This document shows, in pieces, positions 1-7,094 of a DNA stretch of 13,693 nucleotides; the first letter of the stretch is position 1; each line of letters starts with the position of its first letter. A program made the translations under genes and the position numbers. The notes under the pieces are model-generated. The model did no database searches. It was given only the letters and a program-made list of their open reading frames with translations, and had not been told where the DNA came from. The stretch lies in assembly GCA_937952895.1 (NCBI GenBank), contig CALFYC010000120.1:1-13693 (forward strand), written 5' to 3'. The DNA comes from an uncultured Neisseriaceae bacterium (GTDB taxonomy: Bacteria; Pseudomonadota; Gammaproteobacteria; Burkholderiales; UBA11063).

Positions 1-1161
1 AGTAGTATAAAAATGAATTTGACCATCCGTGCCTAATCCTGAGATTATGAATGATTGACCGTATTGAGCTATCGAAGAAAAAGTGACTACATTTTTTGTC
101 CCAAAATAATTTACATTTTGCCAAGATTCTAGGTCATGTGATCTAATAATTTCGCCTCCGGAAGTAACAGCAATGAATAGTTTATTATCACTTTCATTTT
201 TAGTTGTTACTAAAGTAGCTATATCGCTAATGTAATTATAAGTTGGAAGAGTAACTTCTTTAGATGTTCCATCAGATTCAATAAGAGTAATGGTAGTCCA
301 TCCTGAAGTTCCAGTTTCTGCAGGGGTATAAGCCACAGTTACCAGAGCACCTTTAGCTCCACTTACTACTTTCCCTTTACGCCTCAATTGAGGGCTTCCA
401 GAAGGAGAGGTTGTCATATATGAATTATGATCAAGAAGTGGCGCTGATGAATCAACACAACTAATCACATTTTTTGCGAGAGAAGGAACTGATCCAAACA
501 TAGTTATTTCTTTATGATCTGGGGTAAATTCTACAGAATCCCATTCATAGCTTCCAGCATCAGGTAAACTAGGAATAGTGACAGGCATCAAATTAGAAGT
601 TTTATTTATAGGGTTAATTAAGAATGAACCAGCTCTAGTTCCAACAATTAACTGTTCTTCACCAACATATTGACTAGTCAATGGAGTATGCCCCTGAGTT
701 AATGAACTTTCTGAATCGAAAGCAAGCGTTATTCCTCGAAGATATCCAATAGCGTAATCGAAAATTACCATTCTACCAGTTGTATCAAAAACAAAAATTC
801 TAGCTATCCTACGATTTGAGCTTATTCGTACTGTTGCAGCGGCTAATGTAACACCTTCCGGAACATTTGCAATAATATGACCACGTTGAGCCATATTAAT
901 TCCAGTTGTTGAGTAATAAATATGTTGCTGATCTATACCAAGGGTAATCAAGCCTGCTGCATCCGAATAAATTATGCTTGGTCCATTAAAACCATTGTCA
1001 CCACCATTTCGCAATTTATTTAGCACAGATGATTGAATAGGATTGACATTGTTTGAGCTATTGCTATTTGCAACATCACTAGAACCCGAATTACAACCAA
1101 ATAAAATAGTTGCACAGCATAATATTATTAGGTGCTTTATATAATTTTTACCGATCGTCAT
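1..1161 (-). CDS. Lipoprotein of unknown function, C-terminus beyond the left edge
   Basis: I do not recognise a specific family. The frame is open from an ATG at 1161 to the window edge, giving 387 codons with no stop, so the gene is partial at its 3' end. The start is supported by a strong GGAGGG ribosome site (1171 to 1166) four bases upstream. The N-terminus is a lipoprotein signal: a basic start (K5, K9), a hydrophobic stretch and the lipobox LFGC with the lipidated Cys at residue 23. A Ser/Asn/Gly-rich linker follows. The rest is rich in short beta-type segments. Near residues 350-356 the segment RSHDLESW resembles an Asp-box (BNR) turn, so a beta-propeller-like exported domain is possible. 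The residue after Cys23 is Asn, not the Asp inner-membrane retention signal, so outer-membrane anchoring is the simpler guess. Coding status is near certain; function is not known. Confidence 0.85.
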   Translation of the reverse strand, partial: MTIGKNYIKHLIILCCATILFGCNSGSSDVANSNSSNNVNPIQSSVLNKLRNGGDNGFNGPSIIYSDAAGLITLGIDQQHIYYSTTGINMAQRGHIIANVPEGVTLAAATVRISSNRRIARIFVFDTTGRMVIFDYAIGYLRGITLAFDSESSLTQGHTPLTSQYVGEEQLIVGTRAGSFLINPINKTSNLMPVTIPSLPDAGSYEWDSVEFTPDHKEITMFGSVPSLAKNVISCVDSSAPLLDHNSYMTTSPSGSPQLRRKGKVVSGAKGALVTVAYTPAETGTSGWTTITLIESDGTSKEVTLPTYNYISDIATLVTTKNESDNKLFIAVTSGGEIIRSHDLESWQNVNYFGTKNVVTFSSIAQYGQSFIISGLGTDGQIHFYTT

Positions 1162-1210
1162 TTAACCCTCCAAATTTAATTGTTAATTACTGTAATCCCT
1201 ATATTTTTTA

Positions 1211-1219
1211 ATTGTATCA
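1211..1219 (-). promoter_or_regulatory. Candidate extended -10 promoter of the lipoprotein gene
   Basis: Read on the minus strand, the element is TGaTACAAT, an extended -10 with TG one base before the hexamer. It lies about 50 bases upstream of the lipoprotein start. The -35 region is weak: the best match, TTGTGT at 1241-1236, sits 19 bases away. The call rests on sequence resemblance only. Confidence 0.35.
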
Positions 1220-1537
1220 TAAATTACATTGCGTTACACAATTAACATAAAATAATGGTTAACAATGTAATATAAGAGTAAACATATTTAAATAAAAATT
1301 AGTAAATAATTATCAAGTTTATCATATAACTATTTAATTTTAGCAGAAAAAATTATGTGTATATGCTCATTTGAAAAAGAAGCATTTTTATTAGAAATAA
1401 AACTACACTTTAATAATTTTTTTGTCATAATAAATCACTTAATCATATTTTATAGCTACTCAAGATAAGTTAATAATTAACCCTCTATTTCATTATTTTT
1501 AAATCCTGAAGACACAAATCAGAAAATTTTTAAAACA

Positions 1538-1546
1538 TGTTATAAT
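1538..1546 (+). promoter_or_regulatory. Candidate extended -10 promoter of fadH
   Basis: TGtTATAAT is a perfect consensus -10 hexamer (1541-1546) with the extended TG at 1538-1539. It would start transcription near 1553, giving a leader of about 26 bases before fadH. The -35 region around 1518-1523 does not resemble TTGACA, which is tolerated for extended -10 promoters. Confidence 0.55.
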
Positions 1547-1578
1547 CGCCTTCAGATCATAGTTATATTGGAAATATA

Positions 1579-3597
1579 ATGAATAAATACCCAAATCTTC
1601 TCTCTCCACTTGATTTAGGATTCACAACTTTAAAAAATCGTGTAATAATGGGTTCAATGCATGTGGGATTAGAGGAAAAACCCCAAGGGTTTGAAAAATT
1701 AGCTCAATTTTATAAAGAACGCGCTCAGGGAAATGTTGGATTAATTATTACCGGTGGTATTGCACCTAATATATTTGGTCGCTTATCACCATTTGCAGCA
1801 AAACTTACTAACTTTCACGAAGTAAAACAACATAAAATTATTACTAAAGCTGTGCATGAAGCAAACGGAAAAATTGCCCTACAAATTCTTCATGCTGGAC
1901 GTTATGCATATCACCCACTATCTGCTGCACCGTCTAGAATTAAGGCCCCAATTAGCCCATTTAAACCATTTAAATTATTAGGTTGTATGGTAGAAAAAAC
2001 TATAAATGACTATGTAAGATGCGCATCACTTGCTAAAGAAGCTGGCTATGATGGGGTTGAAGTAATGGGTTCTGAAGGATATTTAATTAACCAATTCATT
2101 GTTAAAGCTACAAACAAAAGAAATGATAAATGGGGTGGATCATATTTAAACCGGATTCAATTTCCATTAGAAATTATCAAACGTATTCGAACTAAAGTTG
2201 GCCCTGATTTTATAATTATCTATCGTTTATCTACATTAGATTTAATTAAAGATGGTAGTAGCTGGAATGAAGTCATAATTTTAGCAAAAGAATTAGAAAA
2301 AGCTGGAGTAACTATAATCAGTACCGGTATTGGTTGGCATGAAGCACGTATTCCAACTATTGCAACTTTAGTGCCACGTGCTAATTTCAGTTTTATTCCA
2401 GAACAATTACGTAAAGAGGTTTCAATTCCAGTTGTTGCAACCAATCGAATTAATACTCCGGAAATAGCTGAATCAATTTTGGCAAATAATAAGGCTGATC
2501 TAGTGGCTCTTGCACGACCATTACTTGCTGATAGCCAATTTGTAATTAAAGCGATGGAAAATAAAGCTGATGAAATTAATACTTGTATTGCTTGTAATCA
2601 AGCATGTCTTGACCATATATTTGCTCATAAAGTTGCATCATGTTTAGTCAATCCCAGATCGTGTAATGAAACCACTCTTAATTATACAAAAACCACAGTC
2701 AAGAAACGCTTTGCTATTGTTGGTGCTGGTCCTGCTGGATTATCCTGTGCAACTATTTTAGCCATGCGCGGTCATTCAGTAACTTTGTTTGAAGCCGAAA
2801 ATGCAATTGGCGGACAATTTAATTTAGCTAAAAATATTCCTGGGAAAAATGAATTTACTGAAACTTTACGTTATTATCAAAAACAAATTGAATTACAACA
2901 AGTAAAACTTTTATTAAATACTCCAATTGATACAAAATCTTTAATTAATTATGCTTTTGATGAAATTATTATTGCAACTGGAGTAAAACCCCGTATCCCT
3001 GAAATACCTGGAATTGATCATCCAAAAGTTATTATATATCCCGAATTACTTAGTGGAAAAATTACAGTTGGTAATAAAATTGCAATTATTGGAGCTGGTG
3101 GAATTGGATTTGATGTAGCAGAATATTTACTTTATGATATGGAAAATAGCTTAAGACCAGAAAAATTCATGGCTGAATGGGGTATAGACAATACTTTTAG
3201 CCAACGTGGTGGAATAGCCAAACCTAAACTTGTAAAGCCTAAACGAGAAGTATATTTATTACAACGTAAAACTGGCAAATTAGGCGAAAATTTAGGTAAG
3301 ACTACTGGCTGGATTCATCGAACTAGCTTAAAACATAAAAATGTACAAATGCTAGCTGGAGTAGAATATACTAAAATTGATGATTTAGGTTTACATTATA
3401 CAATCAATCAAGAAAACAAAATCCTCGACGTTGACAATATTATTATTTGTGCAGGCCAAGTTTCAGTCAATCAACTTCATAAACAATTAAAAGATGCAGG
3501 CATCAAGGCACATTTGATTGGTGGAGCATTTTTAGCTAAAGAACTTGATGCTAAATTTGCAATTGATCAAGGAGCTAGATTAGCGGCTAGGTTATAA
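1579..3597 (+). CDS. fadH: 2,4-dienoyl-CoA reductase (NADPH), FadH type
   Basis: The enzyme reduces 2,4-dienoyl-CoA intermediates with NADPH so that unsaturated fatty acids can complete beta-oxidation in the cytoplasm. At 672 residues it has the same length as E. coli FadH. Residues 1-330 form the Old Yellow Enzyme-type FMN barrel, with the catalytic pair matching Tyr168 (in GSEGY) and His254 (in GWHEAR). The 4Fe-4S cluster Cys residues are 336, 339, 343 and 355, in the diagnostic spacing CxxCx3Cx11C. A FAD-binding GAGPAG lies at 382-387 and a second nucleotide-binding GAGGIG at 505-510. The start has only a weak GGAA ribosome site five bases upstream, but the N-terminus aligns with the family. 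Two TAA codons in tandem end the gene, five bases from the convergent oxidoreductase gene. All key residues are present, so I infer an active enzyme. Confidence 0.95.
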   Translation: MNKYPNLLSPLDLGFTTLKNRVIMGSMHVGLEEKPQGFEKLAQFYKERAQGNVGLIITGGIAPNIFGRLSPFAAKLTNFHEVKQHKIITKAVHEANGKIALQILHAGRYAYHPLSAAPSRIKAPISPFKPFKLLGCMVEKTINDYVRCASLAKEAGYDGVEVMGSEGYLINQFIVKATNKRNDKWGGSYLNRIQFPLEIIKRIRTKVGPDFIIIYRLSTLDLIKDGSSWNEVIILAKELEKAGVTIISTGIGWHEARIPTIATLVPRANFSFIPEQLRKEVSIPVVATNRINTPEIAESILANNKADLVALARPLLADSQFVIKAMENKADEINTCIACNQACLDHIFAHKVASCLVNPRSCNETTLNYTKTTVKKRFAIVGAGPAGLSCATILAMRGHSVTLFEAENAIGGQFNLAKNIPGKNEFTETLRYYQKQIELQQVKLLLNTPIDTKSLINYAFDEIIIATGVKPRIPEIPGIDHPKVIIYPELLSGKITVGNKIAIIGAGGIGFDVAEYLLYDMENSLRPEKFMAEWGIDNTFSQRGGIAKPKLVKPKREVYLLQRKTGKLGENLGKTTGWIHRTSLKHKNVQMLAGVEYTKIDDLGLHYTINQENKILDVDNIIICAGQVSVNQLHKQLKDAGIKAHLIGGAFLAKELDAKFAIDQGARLAARL

Positions 3598-3602
3598 TAA
3601 AG

Positions 3603-4157
3603 TTACCACATAGTATCAAACACACTATCACCACTTATAATATAATTATCAAGAAGTTTTACATATGCTTGGATTTGTTCCTTTAGCTTATGATCCTCTT
3701 CTGGTGGGTTTGCAATTAAAATAGGTGGGCGATAAATTAATCCACAATACTTTGCCGTATATTCAATTGGTTTTAATAATTCATTTAAAGTAATTCCTAA
3801 TTGCTCATGCGTATAATTATTAGCACTTCCACTAGTTGTTGTGCATAACATTAAACTCTTTCCATGAAGTTTATCTCCATTTAAACCATAAGCAAAACCA
3901 ACCGTCAACACTTCATCAATCCATTTTTTTAACAAAGGTGTTACACTATACCAAGAAAAAGGGAATTGAAAAATAATTAAGTCATGCTCTAATAATAACT
4001 GTTGTTCATATTTAACATCTAGTTTTTCATGTGGGTAATATTCATATAAATTATGAACTGTAACTTGATTTAAATTTTTAATTTTCTCAATTAGTGCTTG
4101 ATTAATTTTTGCATGAGCATAATTTGGATGAGCATAAATAACTAAAATTTTTTTCAT
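3603..4157 (-). CDS. KefF/MdaB-like NAD(P)H quinone oxidoreductase (flavodoxin-like fold)
   Basis: A small FMN-dependent NAD(P)H:quinone oxidoreductase of the flavodoxin-2 family (PF02525). The N-terminal strand and phosphate-binding turn ILVIYAHP (4-11), the segment FQFPFSWYSVTPLLKKWID (63-81) and the TTTSGS loop (106-111) are family hallmarks. The pattern is closest to KefF, the ancillary subunit of the KefC potassium efflux system, but no kefC is visible here, so it may be a stand-alone quinone reductase. I chose the ATG at 4157 (184 residues) because AAGG at 4168-4165 lies seven bases before it. A GTG at 4160 would add one residue. The gene converges on fadH with a five-base gap and is transcribed away from the phosphate operon, behind a spacer with several inverted repeats that may control it. 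Family assignment is firm; the exact substrate is unknown. Confidence 0.85.
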   Translation of the reverse strand: MKKILVIYAHPNYAHAKINQALIEKIKNLNQVTVHNLYEYYPHEKLDVKYEQQLLLEHDLIIFQFPFSWYSVTPLLKKWIDEVLTVGFAYGLNGDKLHGKSLMLCTTTSGSANNYTHEQLGITLNELLKPIEYTAKYCGLIYRPPILIANPPEEDHKLKEQIQAYVKLLDNYIISGDSVFDTMW

Positions 4158-4192
4158 CACTATACCTTTTAAACCTATTTATTAATATGATT

Positions 4193-4201
4193 ACTATAGC
4201 A
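4193..4201 (-). promoter_or_regulatory. Candidate extended -10 promoter of the KefF-like gene
   Basis: The minus strand reads TGcTATAGT here, an extended -10 about 36 bases upstream of the ATG. Its -35 zone falls on 4216-4221, inside one arm of the inverted repeat at 4214-4268, which is what one would expect if a repressor or activator acts there. Confidence 0.45.
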
Positions 4202-4213
4202 TAGTTTACTAAT

Positions 4214-4268
4214 AATTGGTTAATCTATTGATATTGATTAACTTATATTAAAAACATTTTAACCAATT
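4214..4268. promoter_or_regulatory. Cluster of inverted repeats in the divergent control region (candidate operator)
   Basis: AATTGGTTAA (4214-4223) is the exact reverse complement of TTAACCAATT (4259-4268), a 10-base inverted repeat with a 35-base spacer. Within it, GTTAATC (4219-4225) and GATTAAC (4236-4242) form a second exact 7-base inverted repeat, centred between 4230 and 4231. A direct repeat AATTGAT follows (4264-4270 and 4274-4280). Overlap with the -35 zone of the oxidoreductase promoter suggests regulator binding. The regulator is unknown and no regulator gene is in the window. Confidence 0.4.
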
Positions 4269-4311
4269 GATCTAATTGATTATTTTTTTTTAATATCTAA
4301 CCTCAATAAAA

Positions 4312-4339
4312 TTGTTCCAATCTTATAAACTAGTATGCT
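4312..4339 (+). promoter_or_regulatory. Candidate promoter of the DUF47-PiT operon
   Basis: TTGTTC (4312-4317) and TATGCT (4334-4339) are separated by 16 bases and lie about 40 bases before the DUF47 start. Both boxes are imperfect, so this is a modest candidate. Confidence 0.3.
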
Positions 4340-4378
4340 AACATCTGCTTTGAATGTTAAACTAGGAATTAAGTAATT

Positions 4379-5026
4379 ATGATAAGAAAATTTATTAAAT
4401 CGCTCATTCCAAGTAAGGGTGATATATTTTTTACCCTCTTTGAAGAATCTGCAATTAATGCGCATCAAGCATCTAAAATTTTTGTTGATATTTTAAATTG
4501 CAATGATGACAATCAACTAGTACAACTTTTTGCAACCTCAAAATTTTTAAAACAAAAGTCTACTGAAACTAATAAAAAAGTTTTAATTTCCTTAAACAAC
4601 TTATTTATTACACCAATTGATCGTGGTGATATTCAAGAATTATCCAGTTTACTTACCAAATTAACTAAACGTATAGTAAAAATTAGCACTAAATTAAAAA
4701 TTTATAATATTGATGCTAATACTGATGATTGTTTAATTAAAAATGCTAATACTCTTCTTATTATAACTGAAGTTCTAGTAAAAATGCTACATGCTTTAAA
4801 ATTATCGGAAAGCCAAGGTATTACATCCAATGGTGATAAAATATATCAGCTTGAAGAAGGTGGGATTGAAGATTTTCGTTATGCCATGAATGAGATGTAT
4901 TCAAGAAATTTTGATACTTTAACAATTTTAAAACTTAAAGAAATCTATAAAAGTATTGATTCAGCTATTGAATTGTGTGTAACTGCTTCAGATTTAGTAA
5001 TGCAAATTTCTGTTAAAAGCATTTAA
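4379..5026 (+). CDS. DUF47 / PhoU-like phosphate transport accessory protein
   Basis: A soluble, all-helical protein of the DUF47 family (PF01865), distantly related to PhoU. The N-terminus around IPSKGDIFFTLFEESAI matches the usual opening, where a short basic lead is followed by FFxLFEE. The remaining roughly 190 residues are charged and helix-prone with no membrane segment. At 215 residues it has the typical family length. DUF47 genes commonly sit directly upstream of PiT phosphate transporter genes, as here with a 14-base gap, and are thought to modulate carrier activity. The start at 4379 is the first ATG in the frame and fits the family, although its ribosome site (AGGA, 4364-4367) is 11 bases away, longer than ideal. 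Family and operon placement are confident; the mechanism is inferred from family context. Confidence 0.85.
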   Translation: MIRKFIKSLIPSKGDIFFTLFEESAINAHQASKIFVDILNCNDDNQLVQLFATSKFLKQKSTETNKKVLISLNNLFITPIDRGDIQELSSLLTKLTKRIVKISTKLKIYNIDANTDDCLIKNANTLLIITEVLVKMLHALKLSESQGITSNGDKIYQLEEGGIEDFRYAMNEMYSRNFDTLTILKLKEIYKSIDSAIELCVTASDLVMQISVKSI

Positions 5027-5040
5027 GAGATCATAAATTT

Positions 5041-6033
5041 ATGAGCATTCCTATCCTTGCAATTTTTATTATAATTATTGCCTTGTTTTTTGAATTTATC
5101 AATGGATTTCATGACACAGCTAATGCTGTTGCAACATCCATCTCAACCAAATCACTTGAACCACTACAAGCAATTACAATTTCTACTATTTTTAACTTCC
5201 TAGGTGCAATTAGTGGAACTGCCGTTGCTATAACAATCGCCAAAGGATTTGCAGATCCTGGATTAGCATCTGATAGTATAATTTTATCTGCATTACTTGC
5301 CGGAATTACATGGAACTTAGTCACTTGGTATTTTGGTATACCATCTAGTTCTTCTCATGCTTTAATTGGAGGTTTAGTTGGAGCTTTACTTTTTTCTCAT
5401 GGTATACATGTAATTTATTATACTCAAGTTTTAAATAAAGTCATAATTCCAATGGTAATTTCCCCAACACTAGGCTTTATCTTTGCGGCTATTTTAGTAA
5501 TACTTTTACAAAATATTCTAATTCATAATAAAAATCCTCGCACAACCAATAATAATATCCGCGAAATTCAGGTATTATCTACTGCATTTTTATCATTTAG
5601 CCATGGTGCTAATGATGCACAAAAGACCATGGGTATTATTACTTTAACTTTGTTTAATTGCCATGTACTAAAACATTGTTTAGTCCCAACTTGGGTTATT
5701 TGCGCTTGTGCCTTATGTATGGCTTTAGGCACCCTGTCTGGCGGAATGAGAATTATTAAAACTTTAAGTACTAGAGTTGCTAAATTAAAGCCCGCCAGTG
5801 GTTTTGCAGCAGAGTTAAGTTCAGCGATTATTCTATTTTTAGGTTCTCGCTTTGGTATCCCGCTTAGTACAACACATGCTGTATCTGGTTCAATTATGGG
5901 CGCTGGAACCTCTGGAACTAAATTTGGAATTAACATATCTGTTGTAAAAAACATGTGTATTGCATGGATCCTAACCTTGCCTGCATGTATTTTATTAGCT
6001 GGACTTTTTATATCTATAATTAAGCTTTTTTAA
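5041..6033 (+). CDS. Inorganic phosphate transporter, PiT family
   Basis: An inner-membrane carrier of the PiT family (PF01384), which takes up phosphate, usually as a metal-phosphate complex driven by ion symport. The duplicated PiT architecture is visible. The first signature is GFHDTANAVATS (22-33) and the second is SHGANDAQKTMG (187-198). The paired membrane motifs are GIPSSSSHALIGG (99-111) and GIPLSTTHAVSG (272-283). The conserved Asp/Asn pairs are intact in both halves. At 330 residues it is the short form typical of DUF47-linked carriers; E. coli PitA is about 500 residues because of a longer central loop. It follows the DUF47 gene by 14 bases, so the two are probably co-transcribed and co-translated. 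No Pho box was recognised. Substrate phosphate is strongly favoured by family and neighbour; some PiT members carry sulfate. Confidence 0.93.
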   Translation: MSIPILAIFIIIIALFFEFINGFHDTANAVATSISTKSLEPLQAITISTIFNFLGAISGTAVAITIAKGFADPGLASDSIILSALLAGITWNLVTWYFGIPSSSSHALIGGLVGALLFSHGIHVIYYTQVLNKVIIPMVISPTLGFIFAAILVILLQNILIHNKNPRTTNNNIREIQVLSTAFLSFSHGANDAQKTMGIITLTLFNCHVLKHCLVPTWVICACALCMALGTLSGGMRIIKTLSTRVAKLKPASGFAAELSSAIILFLGSRFGIPLSTTHAVSGSIMGAGTSGTKFGINISVVKNMCIAWILTLPACILLAGLFISIIKLF

Positions 6034-6087
6034 TTAAATAATTACTCTTTACAAAAATCCATGTGTAAGTAGTATAAAAAATCAATA

Positions 6088-6112
6088 TTTGTATTCAAAT
6101 TTGAAATACAAA
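6088..6112. repeat. 25-base imperfect palindrome upstream of the metal-uptake operon
   Basis: TTTGTATTCAAA (6088-6099) faces TTTGAAATACAAA (6100-6112). The arms are reverse complements except for one extra A in the right arm, giving a 12-pair symmetry with no loop. It lies about 40 bases upstream of the candidate promoter. It is not followed by a T run on the plus strand, so it does not look like a terminator for the PiT gene. A binding site for a dimeric regulator is a possibility. Confidence 0.4.
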
Positions 6113-6147
6113 ATAAAATTAATAAAACGCCAACAAATTATTTTTAA

Positions 6148-6160
6148 GTGATACAATAAC
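6148..6160 (+). promoter_or_regulatory. Candidate promoter with overlapping Zur-box-like site
   Basis: The 13-mer GTGATACAATAAC matches the core of the E. coli znu Zur operator (GTGATATTATAAC, from memory) at 11 of 13 positions. It also contains an extended -10, TGaTACAAT (6149-6157), about 70 bases before the binding-protein gene. A Zur repressor bound here would block the promoter. The caution is that the same TGaTACAAT also occurs before the lipoprotein gene, so part of the match may simply be promoter sequence, and the dyad symmetry is only partial. Confidence 0.35.
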
Positions 6161-6224
6161 TGCCTTACAAAGCTTATCATTGTATATTTTTCTTAGTCAA
6201 AAATTTAAATAAGGCCAAATAAAG

Positions 6225-7094
6225 ATGCTAAATAAGATATTTTTGCCAATTTTTTCTTGTCTTTTTTTAATTAATTTTAGCTATGCCTCAACTATAAAAG
6301 TCGTAGCTGCAGAGAATTTTTATGGTGAATTAGCAAAAGAAATTGGTGGTGATGCTGTATCTGTTCAAAGCATCATAAGTAATCCAGATGCTGACCCTCA
6401 TCTATTCACAACCGCACCAGAACATATGAAATCCTTAAATGAAGCCCAGATTATCATCTTTAATGGTGTAAACTATGATCCTTGGATGGAACAAATACTT
6501 CAATCACTTAATAACAAACATGCAATAATAATCAATGTGGCTGATTTAGTGCAGGTGACTAAAAATAATGTTAATCCACATATATGGTATATGCCAAATA
6601 CTTTCCCTAGATTAGCAAAATCATTAGCGGATCAGATAATATCCTTAGACCCAAAATCTAAATCAGTAATAACTAAAAATTTAAATAAGTTTTTATCTGA
6701 CTACCAAAGTGTTTTGACTCAAATAGCACAAATAAAAACTGAATATGGTGGAACGAAAGTAACAGCAACCGAACCAGTATTTGGTTATTTAGCTTCATCA
6801 ATGGGATTTGATATGAAAGGTTTGGATGTTCAATGGAAAATCATGAATAATACTGAACCAACACCTCAAATGTTGGCCGCATACGAAAATTTACTAACCA
6901 AGAAGCAAGTAAAAATATTATTTTATAATCAACAAGTAGCAGACCCTGTTACTGCCAATATTTTAGCAATTGCTAAAAATAATCAAATATCAATAGTAGG
7001 CGTTACTGAAACAATGCCCCAAGGAAAAACAATTATTCAATGGCTAAATGATGAAATAACTAAAACTAAAATGGCTTTGAAAGCAAATAAATAA
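6225..7094 (+). CDS. Periplasmic metal-binding protein of a zinc/manganese ABC importer (ZnuA/TroA family)
   Basis: The solute-binding component of a metal ABC importer (cluster A-1, PF01297), which captures Zn or Mn in the periplasm. Residues 1-21 are a Sec signal peptide (K4, a hydrophobic core, cleavage near SYA-ST). Ligand positions include His59 in DADPHLF and His119 in NPHIWYMP, both as in ZnuA. The third ligand His of ZnuA is replaced by Glu183 in ATEPVFGYLA, and the His-rich loop of ZnuA is absent. A downstream acidic residue, Glu262 in TETMP, may complete the site. At 289 residues the length is normal. The ribosome site is AAGG (6211-6214), ten bases before the ATG. The ATPase gene starts on the next base after the stop. 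Family is certain; metal choice is not, so I give no symbol. Zinc is favoured by the Zur-like site, whereas the Glu ligand could hint at Mn or a distinct subfamily. Confidence 0.88.
   Translation: MLNKIFLPIFSCLFLINFSYASTIKVVAAENFYGELAKEIGGDAVSVQSIISNPDADPHLFTTAPEHMKSLNEAQIIIFNGVNYDPWMEQILQSLNNKHAIIINVADLVQVTKNNVNPHIWYMPNTFPRLAKSLADQIISLDPKSKSVITKNLNKFLSDYQSVLTQIAQIKTEYGGTKVTATEPVFGYLASSMGFDMKGLDVQWKIMNNTEPTPQMLAAYENLLTKKQVKILFYNQQVADPVTANILAIAKNNQISIVGVTETMPQGKTIIQWLNDEITKTKMALKANK

Larger units (their letters stand above)
1162..1578. other. 417-base divergent intergenic region
   Basis: This spacer separates the divergent lipoprotein and fadH genes. It is very AT-rich and carries promoter-like elements near both ends (1211-1219 minus, 1538-1546 plus). 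A 37-codon frame at 1355-1468 on the plus strand lacks a convincing ribosome site and is not called. I see no RNA gene, strong hairpin or mobile-element end in the middle. Confidence 0.6.

Noticed and set aside
1355..1468. Plus-strand 37-codon frame in the fadH upstream spacer
   Set aside because: No convincing ribosome site, no recognisable domain and ordinary for chance in AT-rich DNA.
2220..2444. Minus-strand frame inside fadH
   Set aside because: Shadow of the fadH coding strand, with no ribosome site and no plausible product. The same applies to 4280-4468, 5109-5324, 5568-5954, 7037-7264, 7782-8021, 8217-8408 and 8638-8850.
6017..6036. TAATTAA/TTAATTA stem at the end of the PiT gene as a terminator
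   Set aside because: The stem is seven A-T pairs only, with no T run after it, so it is too weak to call.
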